Of a DNA stretch of 64,000 nucleotides, positions 21,156 to 36,196 are shown in pieces. The notes beneath the pieces were generated by a model. The model was not told where the DNA came from. It did no database searches and saw nothing but the letters and a program-made list of their open reading frames with translations. The DNA comes from Aulostomus chinensis (Eukaryota > Chordata > Actinopteri > Syngnathiformes > Aulostomidae), in contig JBBMOA010000009.1 of assembly GCA_037954235.1 (NCBI GenBank), positions 22,749,126 through 22,813,125 of the forward strand, read 5' to 3'. Position 1 is the first letter of the stretch. The number at the start of each line of letters is the position of its first letter. Made by a program: the position numbers and the translations under genes.

Positions 21156-24040
21156 TACATGAAAACATTTTGATGCAGCCTACTTTTAAAAGAATGTATG
21201 CAGATGCACTGCTCTCCAGTTAATGATGAAACATACTTGGCTCTCTCTTTCTATTGGCAGTAAAAGCTCCAATAAGACCATTAATTTAACATTTTTAGTG
21301 AAAACCTAGTAACCCAACCAAACCTAAATAAGTCTCCCGTTGCTCTTCCACAGCAACTGCTCTGATCAGCAACTCCGCTCGTTAATTCCTTCTCCCCGAT
21401 GCTATAAATTTTTACAAGACCTTTTTTTTTACAATGGACAGATTTGCAATCACTGTGTTACCCTTAAATGTAATTGAGATTCACAGAGCATGTGACTTAC
21501 CACCTCCCTCTTTGATTTAGTCCTGCTAAGACTTGAAGGTTGTGACTCAAAAAGCAAACGGGTACAAAAATAAAACTGTTTGATTAACCTCGTGACCCGG
21601 TCGAGAGTGTCCTAAAACTAAACGCTCCATAAAACTACACATGAAACTCATCCCATTCCTTTCACGAGTTCAAGAAGAGATCGTACATTCATTAAGCTGC
21701 ATCCTGCCCTTTTCTGACTGCGCTTAGCCTCACACATTTTTTTTGACAACAATAATAAAAACAAAAACAGACAAACCAATTTTTTATTGTAAGAAGAAGA
21801 ATTGTTGCCTTTCTAGTGTTTTTTTTTTTGTTTTGTTTTCTTCTGGGGCATCACATTTGACATCAATAATGCAGTCAAAGCACTGAAAATCAAAAACAGA
21901 CGGCTGAGTGCGAAGCAGCACGAGGGGACAGTGGCTGTGTTTTGGTGGTTGGCTTCTTTCTATCTTTTTCAAACATCACAACGATTCAACCGTATTAGAG
22001 TCACTGCTTGAGTGCGAAAGGGTTGAATTTTGTGGCCGAAATAACAAAAAGTCGGATAAGTTACTCCGTAAGTGAGTGGCGCAAATTACCGGCACTCAGC
22101 CAGGTTTGTGTTTACAAGGATGCAAAGTGGAGCTGGAACGGATAAATACTGGTTTGTACTGTGGAGTGAAAGCTTATTAAATCTGTTTTTATTGGAGACA
22201 AAAGCCAGATGTTATAGTGAGTGTTTAGAGGTAGTTTTTGAACTGTGGGAAAGGAGATTGAGTGAATATTTAACTTTGCCAGGACACCTGACAGGTGTGG
22301 CATATCTCCGTGCTGCTTAAACAGCATGAGCACTCTTGTGGTAGTGGAAGGAGTGAAGACTTTAAAAAAAAAATGTTTTTTTTTTTTACTGTGCATTTAC
22401 ACAGTGTCAAAACAGATGTGCTGCAGGAGACAAAGGGTCAACTTCAAGTAAGGCTTCTGCTCACTGTCACACTTGCAGTAAAGGAGGATTTTAACAATAA
22501 GGTAACCTGCAGGAGACAGCTGTCTTACTCTGCACTTACAAAAGTAATTTAGGTAGCTTTTAGTTCTACAGATTGCTGGGTACAAAAAAACAAACAACCC
22601 TGTTCCATTGAATCTTTTATGCATTTTACCTTATTTGACCATCTTAACAGCATTATGTGTTCACTCTACACAGATGTACACCTAATCTGAGCAAATTCTC
22701 CAGTGACCAAACTCATACTGCACCTTATTGTTGTTTTTTTTTCATGAATAAATGTTAAAGTGTGGGAAATGGCATTTGCATGGCTTTTGCACATCCACTG
22801 TGTTTATTCATTTGTGCCCTCTGTGTTACTGCCAGAAGAGGAGGTGGAGTGAAAGTGAGGTGTGGAAATGCATTGAAACGAGAGCCAAAAGCACCCTGGA
22901 GAGCAGCGACACTTTTCAAGCCTGACAGGAACGAGATTTTTGTTTACAGTACCAAAAGGTTGTGGCAAAAGTAGTTGGAGCGAATAGTGAGAACATCCAA
23001 ATGACTGGACAGACAAAACAGGATTTAGATGTAAAAAAAATCAAAATAAATTAAAAAAAAAAACATTAAAAATTCGACGAGAGATTAAAAAAAGCTACAC
23101 CTCCCAAATCAAAATGTGGGTGAGAATGTTCAATAAGCTGCCAGTGCAGTTAAGGTCACTACAAGAAATAAAGTAGAGCATTATTTGTCACTACTACAAT
23201 ACTTGGCAGTATTCAGATCAGATTTAGAAAGTGTGAAACAATCCTCAGAGGAGCCTCGCTGAGTGGAGGCATGGAGGTATCTTATACCTTATCAAACGAC
23301 ATCCTGTAGAACAGCTGACTCATATAGAATTTTTTTTGCGTATACTTAAGAGAGAGAGAGTAGTTTCATTTCAAGTCTGTTTTTTTTCTGTAGATACTGA
23401 TGCCAATTCATAAGAAAATTGCCCAGAGATTTAACAATGCATTCATTCATCACAGTATTTTTGGCAATTGCTAATTTTCCAATGCAGTCATCACAAGGGC
23501 CTTTAGAGAAACGGACAAAACTCAGTAAAGCAAGAATATACAAACTAAAATGTTGTGGTATCATATTAAATATTTTACCTATCGCATTAAAACTAGTCAA
23601 GGACATACATTTAGTAAACATACACATCCATTTATCCAAGCCAGCCTCCCCCAATCCTTGCAAGACTTCACGCCCGGTTCACTTTAACAAAATTACTTCA
23701 GTTTGAGTTAAAATTGTTGAGGATTTTTGGTGTGTTTTGAGTTCAGTTGGCAGTCCGTTCCATGTGTTAGCTCCCGATCCAGAGAAGCACCTCTGACCGA
23801 CAGAGGTACTGTATCCCAGTACGGTGCAGTACTCTGTAGTTCCTAGCAGTGGTGTTCCTAATGTAGCGTAATGTCACGTAGAGCCTGAAGAGCCTGGGCA
23901 TGTAGACATTTGCAGATGAGATTAATATCTGAGAGTGAATTTTGGGCAAAATGTACCGTTTTCTTCTGAAGGAAAACAAAGCAAAACAACAACAACCAAT
24001 CAATACAAGCTAGCTTAGCCAAATAATTGATTGTGTATGA
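21156..24040. other. Gene-less stretch
   Basis: Short random ORFs only, several poly-A and poly-T runs (for example around 22363-22388 and 23033-23062). I recognise no exon or transposon. Confidence 0.45.
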
Positions 24041-24170
24041 CAGGGCTGGCCAAAATGGGGCCTGCAAGCCAAATTTAAAGTTTGTTTTGGCCTGTCAAAT
24101 GAAAAAAAAAAAAAGGCCAAAAATTGGTAAACTGTAAATGAATACTGTAAATCATTGCTTTTGCTGTTTT
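24041..24170 (+). mobile_element. Possible hAT terminal fragment
   Basis: The sequence CAGGGCTGGCCAAAATGGGG followed by a GCAAGCCAAA/TTTGGCC-like stretch resembles the left end of non-autonomous hAT elements. No matching right end or target duplication was found within about 1 kb, so this is a fragment at best. Confidence 0.35.
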
Positions 24171-24354
24171 TGTGAGGTAAAAATGCTCATTAAATATGTA
24201 GGATCCCGATTTATTATTTCTTTTTCATAATTTGGTCAGACGACAGAGCATACAGGACACACGCCAAGATGTGTGGGGTAGGCCCACCTTCTAAACTTGA
24301 TTTAGAAAGTTGCTATTGGCTGCTGAAAGAACAGGATCATAGCCATGATTTCAA

Positions 24355-24378
24355 ATGTGTGTGTGTGTGTGTGTGTGT
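24355..24378. repeat. (TG)n microsatellite
   Basis: Uninterrupted TG tract of about 24 bp. Confidence 0.9.
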
Positions 24379-27300
24379 AGCATATTAGTTAAGGTGTGAC
24401 TTTAAGAATATGCTCAAGCTTCTGTGACAGAAACTAGTCAACATGTTTCTATAAAATGAGGACCTGAGTGTGCAACACGTTTATTTTTTTATTTTTTTGT
24501 CATTCAACATGATGCTTTTGGAAATCCAATGATGTGTTGCAAAATACTTTTTTTCTGCAGGATTCAAAAGGATTTGGGTGAAATGTGGTTTTAATTTTAA
24601 GAAACATAATGCTAGGCACTAACACTTTTAAATCCTAGAGTGGGTGGACTAGATGGGTGCTGTAGTGAGCCAATTTTCAAGCGCAAGCTTGTGTGAAAGC
24701 AGAAGCCCCCCAAACTGGAGCAAAGCTGTTCAAACTTTTTTTTATTTCGGTTAGAGGAAACCCCTTGTGAATTAAGTTTGATGTTCGTGTGTAAAGCCTG
24801 AGGTGCTGTGACATTTAAGCAGAGTATAAATAAGTCTTACATATAATTTGATTGCTTTGCTTGCGGTCTGTTTTTTTTCTTCTTCTAATTTTTTTACATT
24901 TCTGACTTTTATATTCAGATTACAAAATACATGCCTTCCGCCTGATGAGATACGTGAGCGGAGGTTCTCAATGCACGTTGACCAGCATCATCGTGTCAGT
25001 GGGATATTAGCTGCTTTATGAGCTTTAGTATTTTGTGCCATGTTGTTAAACGATTGTAAGATTTGCCAAGCTGTTTCTTCTTTGACACGTCATAGCGGAG
25101 CAAACACACGTGTGACCAGTTTAGAAATCCGATCAACCAGCTTTGACAATATCAAGACCTTAAATGGAACAGGGCTTTAATTACTGTTGTTAATTACACC
25201 TGTATTTATCCTGCTTGCCCAAATGGCTGCTGTGGACACCACTATTTGGCCCTATTTTATAATTCATTCAGTGTGTATGATCGTAATTTTCAGCTGGGAA
25301 GAAGGGTCTGGGATTTGGGCCGACTTTTTACCGCCAAGTCTGAAGTAGCAGGGACCACTCGTGGACTCTCCTCCTCCTCCTCCTCTGGTCAAGTAGATGA
25401 CATTCAACCCCAAATGTTCAAGGGAAAATTGAAAACAGAGCTACAATCTTGGATATCAGAGATAAATTGTGGAAATACTGTATTGTCAAAACAGTCATTG
25501 TTGAGGTTTGCTATGCGGTTAAATATGACTGTTACGTTTTTCTTTTATTTTTATTCCATATTTTTCTGTTTTATTTTGTAGCTCTGTCTGGATATGTCAG
25601 ATTTTGTATTTACATCCTGTCTGTTGTTGTGGGCTGTTGTGCTTCATCAGTCCTTGTGACCTCCAGCCTCGTTCCTTTTGTCTCTTATTCCATCAACTAC
25701 CTGCCTCCCTGGTACTCTCCCGCCTGATTCCTGTTGATTTCACTCTTGTCATTATCAGTTGTTTGGTTCATCGTATGTATTTATGTCTTACCAGTTTTGC
25801 TGCGGTTGTTTGGGGGGTGTGAGTTTTTTTTTTAAATATCAGCTCGGGAAAAGAAGTCTTTTGTTCACAACACAACAAAAAAGGGCTCACACTTTAATAG
25901 TTAACACTTAATAATCAAATTTCTACAGTAGCTGGTTGCTTCCCGTTGAGTCAAGCAGCAGAAAAACACTGATCAGAGGGAATATTGTCTTAAAAACGAC
26001 TGGATTCAATCACCTTCCTACCTGGCGTCTACAGTTGTTAATTGCAGCCCCCATTTTGCCACTGTGACACTTTCAACGTGGCAGAAAGTGAGCCGTTGCT
26101 GTGATACCTCTCGGTGTAACACGCTGAGTTATTTCATTAATATTCAGATGTTATAATTTTTTCTGATTTAAAGGCAGTATATTTAATAACTATGCAACTT
26201 AATGTTTATTCTACCTCCTGATTGAGAGGTTAAAAAAAGGGAGATTCTTTTTTCCTCGTAGCTCATCAATAATCCTTGGATACACTGTGGTGGCTGTTGA
26301 TTCTGAAGCCGGAGTCGCAGGTCGTAAATGAAGAGGCCATCCTGAGCTCATATCTTGTGATTTTCTAATGGCAGATCAATATTTAATTATAAACCCAGTA
26401 GCTGATGATGAAACCCTGCTCTCTGTAGAGGGTGCTGTAAAGCCTCTGTGCATATGGAAACAATGAAGCAAAGAAGTGGTGCACAAACGGCCTCCCTCAC
26501 ACAGCCTTTCTGTGTGTTGCCCTCGTCAAACCCAGCAGCTATTAGGAGTGACACCGCGAATGGCCACGGTCAGAGAGTATGTGCTTTGTTTCACCCAGCA
26601 GGGTGCTGGCATAGGAAGATAGATGAGATGGGTTTCTAACACAATATACTGTAAGAGGACTTAAGGACCTTGTGATAGACACAGTATTACTGCAATCCAT
26701 CATTGTGGCCATTAGTTACACAGGTGATAAATGGAGATACACTGGAAATTCAATGATAAAAGACATCTGATCTGATGTGTAAACACTCATACATGCATAA
26801 TGTCGGACTACAATGCAACGGTATTCTGTGAATGGGAGTCAGCGTGTGAAAAAGTAAATGACAATGCTAACCAGCTGCACATCCTAATTAGGTGTCCGAT
26901 GGGGATCTAAACTGGGACAAGCCTCATCATCAGTGATGGGAAACCGTCTTCTCACTCGATAGCTCCTGAAATTTTCCAGATTATCTCACACATTTTTCTC
27001 TGGCGCGCCGGCAGTGTCTTTTCTTTATCCCAAACAACAGCAAACACACATTTTCTCATGTTGCTACAGAGCCCCCCCCCCCCCCAGAACAAAAAAAATT
27101 TCCTCCCTTCAAAGACTGAGAAACCGGAGCTGTAGAAAACACATAACAACACGAACGGTCCCCCCTCCTTTGTTCAAGGATCCTCAAACACTGAGCTAGT
27201 TTGAAGCTTCACTGACCCAGGCTACTGTACTTAGCAGGGGGAAAACACAAAAAAGACGTACATCTTTTTAAAGCCTCGCCCCGAGGGCCAAGAGAGGCAG

Positions 27301-29102
27301 ATGGGGCTCCGAACAGTGAAAATGAATGGAATCTGATAGAGTGGAAAAAGTCCAAAAAGACACTTAAAAGAGGCAGAGATGCAAAGGCAGCGTCACGGGG
27401 TTGAGATGTGAGACAAAAACACCATGAATACGCTACATTAGCTCCTTCCATTGCTGGTGGAAGCAGGAGCCGTAATCATTTGCCTGTCTAATGGCTGTAA
27501 GGTGGTGATGAGAGCTAATGCGTACTGTCACAGGAAATTAAAGGGAGGGGGCTATTGTGGGGCTACGATTCCTCCAGTCCCCACCCCTTTTTTCATGTTC
27601 CACATGATTGATAGTCCTCTAAATGTTGCTCTACATTTAGATGTAATCAGGACGGTCTTATCAAAAAAGATGAAAGACCTCTCTATTCTGGGGTTCATTC
27701 CATTTATACTCTGCAAATGACACAGCCACTTAATTTATCAGTGAAGGATCTCAGCCTCGCCACAATGGGGAAAGTGACATAATCCGCAGTGAGAATGGCG
27801 TGCATATGGGTGAAAATTAGGATATTAGGGGGAAAAAAAGCAAGCACTTGGGAGACTGGATATGTCAGCAAACCCCTGAACGCGACTCGGCAAGCTCTAA
27901 TTATTTTTCCATTGATTTAAACATGTTCCACAGACTAACTGTGTTGCTTTCACTGCCTCTCTTGATCAAATGTTTCATTTTTGCAGGCGTTCCATCAAAT
28001 TCCCTTTCAAGCCAACAACTCAGCGGTGTGGAGGGTTTTAATGGTGAAAACTTAAAAAAAGTGGACAGATTCATGAAACTGAGCGGGTCCGGAAGATAAA
28101 ACTAGAATGCTCAAGAGAAATGGCGTGAAAATGTTTTAAATATTTTTTTGAAGAGTCATTCTTGTTTTAGATCTTCAGCGAGGAGTATCAGACTGCTGAG
28201 GTGCTACTTTTAAACACTCAGAGTTTAGATCATCAGAGCAAGCTTCAAAAAAACGTGACAAAGATGTGATCCAACAAAAGAAGAGAACTCATATTTGGTG
28301 ATCATTTGCATCTCATTGTGGTGTGGTGCGACTGCATTTCCAGAATATGATGTCACTCTGCTTCCTAACTTCTGTACCTTGAAATTCTACCTCATACCCT
28401 TACGTAAAAAAAAAAAAGTTAAAAAAAGAAAAACAGGTAGTAACCCTTGTTTGACTGTATAACCTGTGCAAACAAAGATTTACTGTGTCCTTCCAGCATT
28501 TTAAGCAGTGAGCGGCCAAGAAAATGCAGACAAAGCAATGTTTTGTGGTGCATGGAGGCCAAAAAGGAACTTTAATGGATCTGAACAAATGCGACACAGA
28601 AAAACAGGTGGTAAAACTTGAGGGAGGACAAGGAAGCTGATCATCAGTGATACAAGCAGCGCAGACAAGGACTGTTAGAAGTAAGAGAAGATGCTGCTGC
28701 GGCCGATGCTCGCTCTGGTCCGAACGGGGTCTTGCTTGCCGCTTCGCTCCCTGCCTCAGGCTTCCCCTCTATGGAGGCCTGCATTCCCTTCCGTAGACTT
28801 TGCACGAGCGCATGTGGAAGTGAGGTCCCAGAACAGAGCAACACTTCCAACTACACCTTTCTGCAAATATGAACGTTTTCTTTGACTCCAGTGGCCCTGA
28901 AAGAAATAAAATCAGTGAGAAAAAAGTAAAAAGTCTTCATCTATAAGGGAGTCACTGTCACACGTCAATTGCTGTTTGTTTTTTGTTTTTTTAGCAATTG
29001 GCTGTTCTACATTTTTGTTGCCAAGTCTTCTCAGTAATCACAACTTGTCCTGCAGAAGTAAATAATATAGAATAGTTCTGGAGGCTCTGCATTGTGAGTC
29101 AA

Positions 29103-29104
<2 letters not shown>
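24379..29104. other. Gene-less stretch
   Basis: Only short ORFs. A C run lies at 27072-27085. The block at about 26270-26440 is low in simple repeats and dense in ATTA/TAAT-type motifs, the texture of conserved enhancers, but this cannot be tested from one sequence. Confidence 0.4.

Positions 29105-29133
<29 letters not shown>
29105..29133. repeat. (AC)n microsatellite
   Basis: Uninterrupted AC tract of about 29 bp. Confidence 0.9.
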
Positions 29134-29136
<3 letters not shown>

Positions 29137-32100
29137 GGAGATTTCTAGCTTTTCTGGCTTCTACAATCAGTCATTTGTTTATGACCTGCAGCAACTTAAG
29201 TTAAAATCCCAGGAGAAATCCCATCGCCCCTCTTTATTTATCAGCGGTTCAATCTAGATCAGATTTTAAACATTCCTTAGTTTTAGAGCACGATATGGCA
29301 ACTGGCAATAGTTTATAGCTCAAAAGATTGCCAATATATCATAAAAAGAAAAGCCAAACAAAGCGCTTATCTAACGCACAAGGGTACCTTAGCTGCTCGT
29401 AACATTCTCAAAGTCAATCTATTTCTACTGCAATTTGACGCTCCCTAAAGGGCCTCGCTGAGAGTGTCTGAACCATTATGTTGTTCACTCTGGTTTAACA
29501 TGGAGCAGGAAACTTTTCCTACAAAAAAGTTAAGACAGTAAAAACTTAGAATGACCGCGCAAAACGTACCTATGGATCGACTGAGTGATCAGACGATGCA
29601 AGGTGAAGTTGAGTCGATGCAGTTGCGATCAGTGGAAAAGTTACTACGGCACAAACAACCAAATATAACCAATGAGGAGCAATGGTTCAACTTTAGCAAA
29701 AAAACAATTGTTGCTCTCACCTAATCTTCTGCTTTCATCAATTTCAAGTTGCAACTCAGTAACTATAATTTCAAATTTGTACACCCATTGTCAAATTTGA
29801 GCAGAGAGATAAAAAAGTGTGCTATTTTTATCTAAAAGGGTGCCATTTCCTTTTATCTCACTCGTCATAACAACTTTTTTTCCTCTCTAAATTCCCTGTA
29901 TGCATATCAAGTCAGCAAAAAGACTAACAGCGCTCTCAAAAGTAATTAATCTTTGCTATCAAGAGGATTAACTTGGCAGTTCGTGTTCTGTCACTGAAAA
30001 TAGTCTCATCAACAAAGATTTACAAACTTCTCCCTCTGGCAATGAAGCAGTTCAGCTAGCTAACATGACAGCCAAGCTTCCTAAACTGAAACAGTGGTAT
30101 CTGATGAAGAAAAGTAAATCCATCTTTTTTTTTCCCCTGCTATTCCCCAAATGCTGTGCCCCGGAGGTTGGGGAAAAAGGTAAACAGCAGCAAGGAAATG
30201 AGTCAAATCTGTAATAATCTCACTGATAAATGACTTCCAGGTCTCTGTCGGCATCGTTCCCCAGGCAGTTCGGTCGCTAGTTATAAAAGCGCCATTGTGT
30301 CTTTTGAGATATCATAACAAAATACCTTGCACACAGATGAAAGAGTAAATATCCACCCGTGGTTATATTCTTTAATTTATTAATATCTGATGCTTCCATG
30401 AGCTCCCTGTGACGAGGCATATAATTTAGATGAGTATCGGAATTACCAGGGATTTATAATTGCCAGCTGGGACCTGCGTGGTCGAAATGAGGATGAAGGC
30501 ATTGTCAGTTTTTTGGCATGACTAAGCCTCAATGCTTAATAACTCTGTTCTCTTTAGTAAAGGAAACAACTCCCAGATGCAAAAATAAAAGTTTTATTTC
30601 AGTTTTGCACAAAGGGATGACTCTTACCTGAGGAGGACAGCGTGGGCCTGGCTTCGAATACCAATTTGACTGTTAAGAGGAGAAAGTAAATAACTTTATG
30701 AGCTGTTATCAGGAACAAAGTTACGATACATCGTAACTATCCCTCTCCAAAGTTCTTTATATCCAGACACTTTGAACTGGGCACACGCAAACACTCCTAC
30801 GGTGAGAGTGGGAATTATACACAGTTTCAAAAACTGTACTGAACAGATTGTTTGCGATGTAAAGCCATTTGCTTATGATTCATGTGCTCACACTGTCTGG
30901 CTTAAGGCGCCCGTGGACTGTCCAGGCTGAATTTATTTGAAAGCTCCTTGAACATTGTTCTGCACCTTGAAAGACAAAAACAAAGAGCCCTTTGTTGAAG
31001 TTCTAATGAGTTATTATGAAGGAAGAGGTTGCGTAAGTTACAGAGAGCCACTGAAGGCCAACAGAAGCTAAAAACCAGATTGACTTTGAAAATGACTCAA
31101 ACTAAAATCATTCAGGCCAAGTGCAGAGGTTCACTGACACAGGGGTGCATTTACTGACATCATTCATTCATACCACTACTGACCAGAGATCAGACAGTTA
31201 CGTTTGCCAGAAAGCCAGGCAGACGCTGCATCACCTCATTAACCTCTCAGATGCTAACTTCGATGGGCCTTCCTCCTTTCCACCACCACCAGTAGGTCCA
31301 TCTCCAGTTAGGCTCCATACCCTGCCTCCTTCGCTGTATCCTTCACCCCAGGTAGCAGAAGGGGGCCTGCGCCAAATATTGCTAACCTCCTTTCAGAGTG
31401 TGCTACACCCTTACATCATGACAGCCCAATGATGGTGATGCTATTCAGGGTTCAAACTATCCTAAATTGCCTCCCGAGTCGCCCTGATAGAGGTGGAGAG
31501 CGAAAGTCACCATCAGTGTATCAATTGGTGCCTCGGTAATGGATGTTCCCACTCACCTGTAGCTTTTTTCATCTGTTTCACGTGAGGGTTAGAGGTGTGG
31601 TGGCGGTTGATTCCTAGCTTAGTGTCCTCCCCCTCACTGTTAGTGGCTCGGTCTCTCTACCTCGAAAGCACACAACTAAGAGTCCCGTTGCAAAATTCTA
31701 GAAAGCTTAGCTTGTTAGGATCCTGAGGTTAGCGAGTAATGCTTTCACGAAGTGCTGAGGGGAGAGCCTGTGTCTGGTTACGGCACATGAAGAATATCTG
31801 GATACGTGCGATGCTGTGTGATGCCTTTTAAAAGCAGAGCAACTCCACGAGAACGCACTCTTTTCATGGATAAAGTTTGTGACTGAGCAACATTATAAGT
31901 CTAACATAATGTTGAGGATTTAATTAACTGATTTGTTGTGCAGCTGTATGCGATGGCCATTTACAAAGGACAGTCTGTACGTGTGCAAGGACTGTGGAGG
32001 CGGCTGCATCCTCTGCAGATGTCAGTGGCTTCTTGGTTGATTAACCCTGTTGTAGCCAAACTTTCCCTGTAGGCTGCTCACCTTGACTCTTGGAGCTGCG

Positions 32101-35100
32101 TCGAACACGACTGTGAGTGAGATCCCGTGTGTACTCTTGTGTGTATGATTGCTTTCAATTTCCAGTATGAATTTTTTGCCAGTCAGGTGTTCACGGCATT
32201 TAAAGAAAGGTATTTTTCAAATCTTGGTGTGACTGCGAACTTACAGGGAAAAAAGATGTGACCTTTCTTATTGTTTTCTCTGCAACAAGCACACTCGTTA
32301 TTGTGCAATCCCCACAGGAAACGCATGGTGCCGGGCATGGAACAATGTACTGACGATACTGTGCCCAGAGTGCAGAAAATCACAGTAAAAGACATGGATT
32401 TACAGTTATTAACCTTTACCCAAAATCAAATGACAGCCCATGGTTGAACACACTGCTCCACATTGCGCCTGTTATACATAATCAGACCCGGGTGACCACT
32501 GCCCAGCCACACATTAATAGTGGAACTAATGGAAGATACTTCAGCCAATTTAGCAACTGCACAGCTTTGCAATATCCTCAATGCCAGTATTTGTCAGCAC
32601 AGCAGCGCTGAATGGAACATTTTCCATGCAGTACTGCTGCTTCCTTTTTCTTTTTTTTTTTGTCACCGTGCCTCAAAATCAGCTACCTTTCCTGTTCTGA
32701 TTAGATGTAACAGGGTGTATCCAACTCAGTCTGCACAATTATCAAACCTAATTGTTATTCTTGCCAACAGGCAATAAACGTTAAACCTGGTACAAAGCAG
32801 TCTGGCTTTGCTGAAGGTAAGATCCCTGGCAGGAGAATCGATTTGGATCAATGATTTTATTGGAGATCATAAACTTGACATTATATTTTTAACTTCAGTT
32901 GGGTTGAATGAAAATAAGGGGCCAAGCTTTCAGAAGCATTCTTTGATTATGCTTCAGAACTGCTTTCCATTGCAGTACGTGATAACCATGTTATATTAAT
33001 GTTAATATTTGATGTGTGTGAGTGTGTATTTATTTTACTGTCCTCAATGCTCTCTGTTTTCTCTTTTTTTTGGTGTAAACGTGCATTAGGTCTGTACCAG
33101 TCAAAATAAACATCAGTGAAGGATGAATTATTTGTGGAGTGGCAGGTGTCCTTCGAAAGTTTTCCATCCTGTTACCTTGACGTTGATCTCAGTACTGGTT
33201 CCTACATGTTGATACAGTTTCAAAATCACTTGAACAGTTGGAAAACTCATTGGAACACATTTGAATGGTCTCTTTTCAAGGTGTGTTGGTGGAAGAGAAA
33301 TACAAAGGGACATCTGCACTTGTCCAGTAGGAAAGTTTGGATAAATACACAACGTCTGACCTTGTTAACACAGGATATTTAATAAGAAAATCTTTTCCAT
33401 GGAGCAAGTGCAGACAGTGTGCGGATGTTTAACAAAATGAAAATTCCATTGCGTTACATTATTACCTCACATTTCCCCGTTTTTAGTTCTCAGTGGGAGA
33501 CGATGACTGGCATTGCTATTGTGATCCCAAAACAAGATCTAGTTTTAGCGGTGCAGTGCATTATGGGGAATCTTTAGATTACTGTTTACCTTCCTTGCAC
33601 TCTTCTAAATCATTCTTGGCTTTCGTTAAATGTAAACAAAAATGGCCTTGATCACATTACATGGAGGGAAGCAAGCTTTGTACCTGTGTGTCCTGCTGAA
33701 AATATGTTGTGTTCTTCTGCAGTGGATGAGTCAAATTTCAAACATGCTGCATTCTGCGGCCGATGGTGACGGGGCCGCTGACATTTCACACAAGATCAGG
33801 TTTTATGTCTTCATGATGGGAGTACTAGCAGATTCCCCAGCGGTTTGGACATGCTGAATAAAATATGCGATCCTTGACACAAGCCCTCTGCTACTCTATG
33901 ACAATTGTGTACTTCCTGCCTTCTTTCTAAATATGTAATTCCTCTCTATCATTCAGGGATGGATGGGAACTAAGAAGTTGAACTAGACCAGGCTGCCGCC
34001 GCCACCACCAGCCAGCAGATTCTCCTCCGCCAATTACAAGCATAATAGATGGACACTCAGGGCTACAGCATCTCTAATACAGAGCTTTGTTAAGATGGAG
34101 TGAAAGGTTTGTTGCCAGCAGGCCACAACTGAGGGATGATAGATTCAGGCTCCTACATAATGCACTCAGTGTTTCGCAAATGAATGAATGAATGAATAAA
34201 ACACATTCCAACACAGGGACAAAAGTCAGATAACACCATTGCCAACTGAATCACGCTGAGAGGAGAGAAGGGTGTCTATCTGCCTGTCTGGCTCTAAAAA
34301 TGATGGATAATAAAAATATTTACCAAAAAAAAAGGGGTAAATGATCTCCTGCTGTAAAGTCTGGTGTTAGCCTGTACCAATAACAGTGACCATTACATGT
34401 GACATTGTAGAACGTATGTTCACCGGATATGCTGTCCTCAGTCCGTCAACTAATATTTACATTCAAAGTCGCCATATTTACATCCACTCAGTCAGTGGAA
34501 AAGGATACACAAGACAAAACAGGAATATCCTTCAAAATACATGTATATTATGTATTCATATTATCATGTCATAATTGATATACATAGTACTATATTGCTC
34601 ATAAAATTGTGATTAATTGGTTGTCGACCAGATTCGGCATCACTAAAAGCAGTCATTAAATTGTAATTAGTTCTACATGAATTAACAAAAGACCTGTTAC
34701 TTTAATCATACATATTTATTAGCTTCAACTTGGAGGAACAGTGAGATAAATAAACACACTGAAGAGATAATTGCCCGGGAGGAAAAAAATAAAAATAAAA
34801 TTGCGCCCACCGTTGAACGCGGACTCCCTACAAACAATACTAAATAATGATTATAGAGAGCGTGTCGCTTCTGTGGAGATAAACAACTCTGAGATTGTAC
34901 ATCAGATTTTTAAAAAAAAACCAAACATGACAAAAACAAATTAACTTTAAGTGATTCAGTGTGTGTCACACAAAGCAAAAGGTTTTTCAGGCCAAACATC
35001 AGCCATCAGATATGGCAGAAGCACTTTTGTTTCACTCTCAGGCCTTTTTCAGAGGATTTAGCAGCTGGCAATCATGGGATGACAATTGCATACTGAATAA

Positions 35101-35827
35101 GGTGGCGGTGGCTTTGGGTAGTCTTTAGGGACAGTGAATGGCTTTCATGCAACTTTGAAATGATCCACTGGCCATCGGTTTATTAACCTCAGATTGCTGG
35201 CTATCATTGACAATCTGTACAGGCCTGAATCAACAGGCTGTGGACAGATATTCTCTTGTGACTCACAGGTTTCCCGAGAAGATGGATGAGGTTATGTAAA
35301 TGCAGGCTTATTCCGGTGAGGTGACTCAAAGGTTTTCAAAGCCTGCTTTCCTCGGGGGAGGATGTTCCTCCGCAGCCATCTACCTGCTGAAGTGTGATCC
35401 CTACGCTCAGTGGATGTGTGAAGACCACCTTTTTTCTTTTTTTTTTTAAATCAATTTAGGTAGAAGCTTAATTGAAATTAAATGCAATCGTTTAAACCAG
35501 TGATAAACATCTACAACTAAATTGTTTGTGTAGATGAATTAGTGCTTTGGCCCTGCAGATATCAGTGGAACCAACATAAAACAAGGCTACGAGCTCTGGG
35601 AGACTGAACAAGGGGCCCTGGCAGCGATATGCGCTGTTTGTGTGACATAACAGGCTTAAGTTTGGGTCACATTTATCAGTGCAAACTAATGGTATCAAGT
35701 ATAAACTGTGTGCTATGTGATACGTAATGTTTAGCTATGGTTGGTTTGGGATGAGCATTATTAATAAAGACTCACAAGTTGGAGCGTTAATATGAGCTCG
35801 CCAAGTTGATGTTTCCTTGTTTTAGTA
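29134..35827. other. Gene-less stretch
   Basis: About 6.7 kb with no exon or transposon that I recognise. A short (GAAT)n tract lies at 34180-34199. Confidence 0.45.
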
Positions 35828-36196
35828 GGGGCAGCACGGTGGTGCAGTGGTCAGCACTGTCGCCTCACAGCAAGAAGGTTCCAGGTTCGAGCCTCGGCTC
35901 CAGCTCAGGATCTTTCTTTGTGGAGTCTCCATGTTCTCCCTGTTCCTGTGTGGGTTCTCTCCGGTACTCCAGCTTCCTCCCACAGTCCAAAGACATCAAG
36001 AGGGGACGAGGCTGATTGATACTCTAAATTGACCGTAGGTGTGACTGTGAGTGTGAATGGTTGTCTGTCTATATGTGTTGGCCCTGTGATGGACAGGTGA
36101 CCTGTCCAGGGTGAACCCCGCCTCGCGGCTGCTGGGATAGGCTCCACCCCCCGCAACCCTTAACAGGATAAGCAGCAGAAAATGGATGGATGTTAC
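35828..36196 (+). mobile_element. Full-length tRNA-headed SINE with GGAT-rich tail
   Basis: The head carries a pol III A-box-like TGGTGCAGTGG (35840-35850) and a B-box-like GGTTCGAGCCT (from 35884). The body (GTCTCCATGTTCTCCCTGTT, then ACCCCGCCTC) and a tail ending GGATAAGCAG...GGATGGATG follow. Five other copies or pieces in this window share the same blocks. The tail resembles the 3' end of fish LINEs, as expected of a SINE mobilised by a partner LINE. I see no convincing target duplication here. Confidence 0.85.

Noticed and set aside
28644..28885. Overlapping ORFs on both strands in a GC-rich patch
   Set aside because: Neither shows a domain or splice signals; the overlap reflects local GC richness rather than coding.
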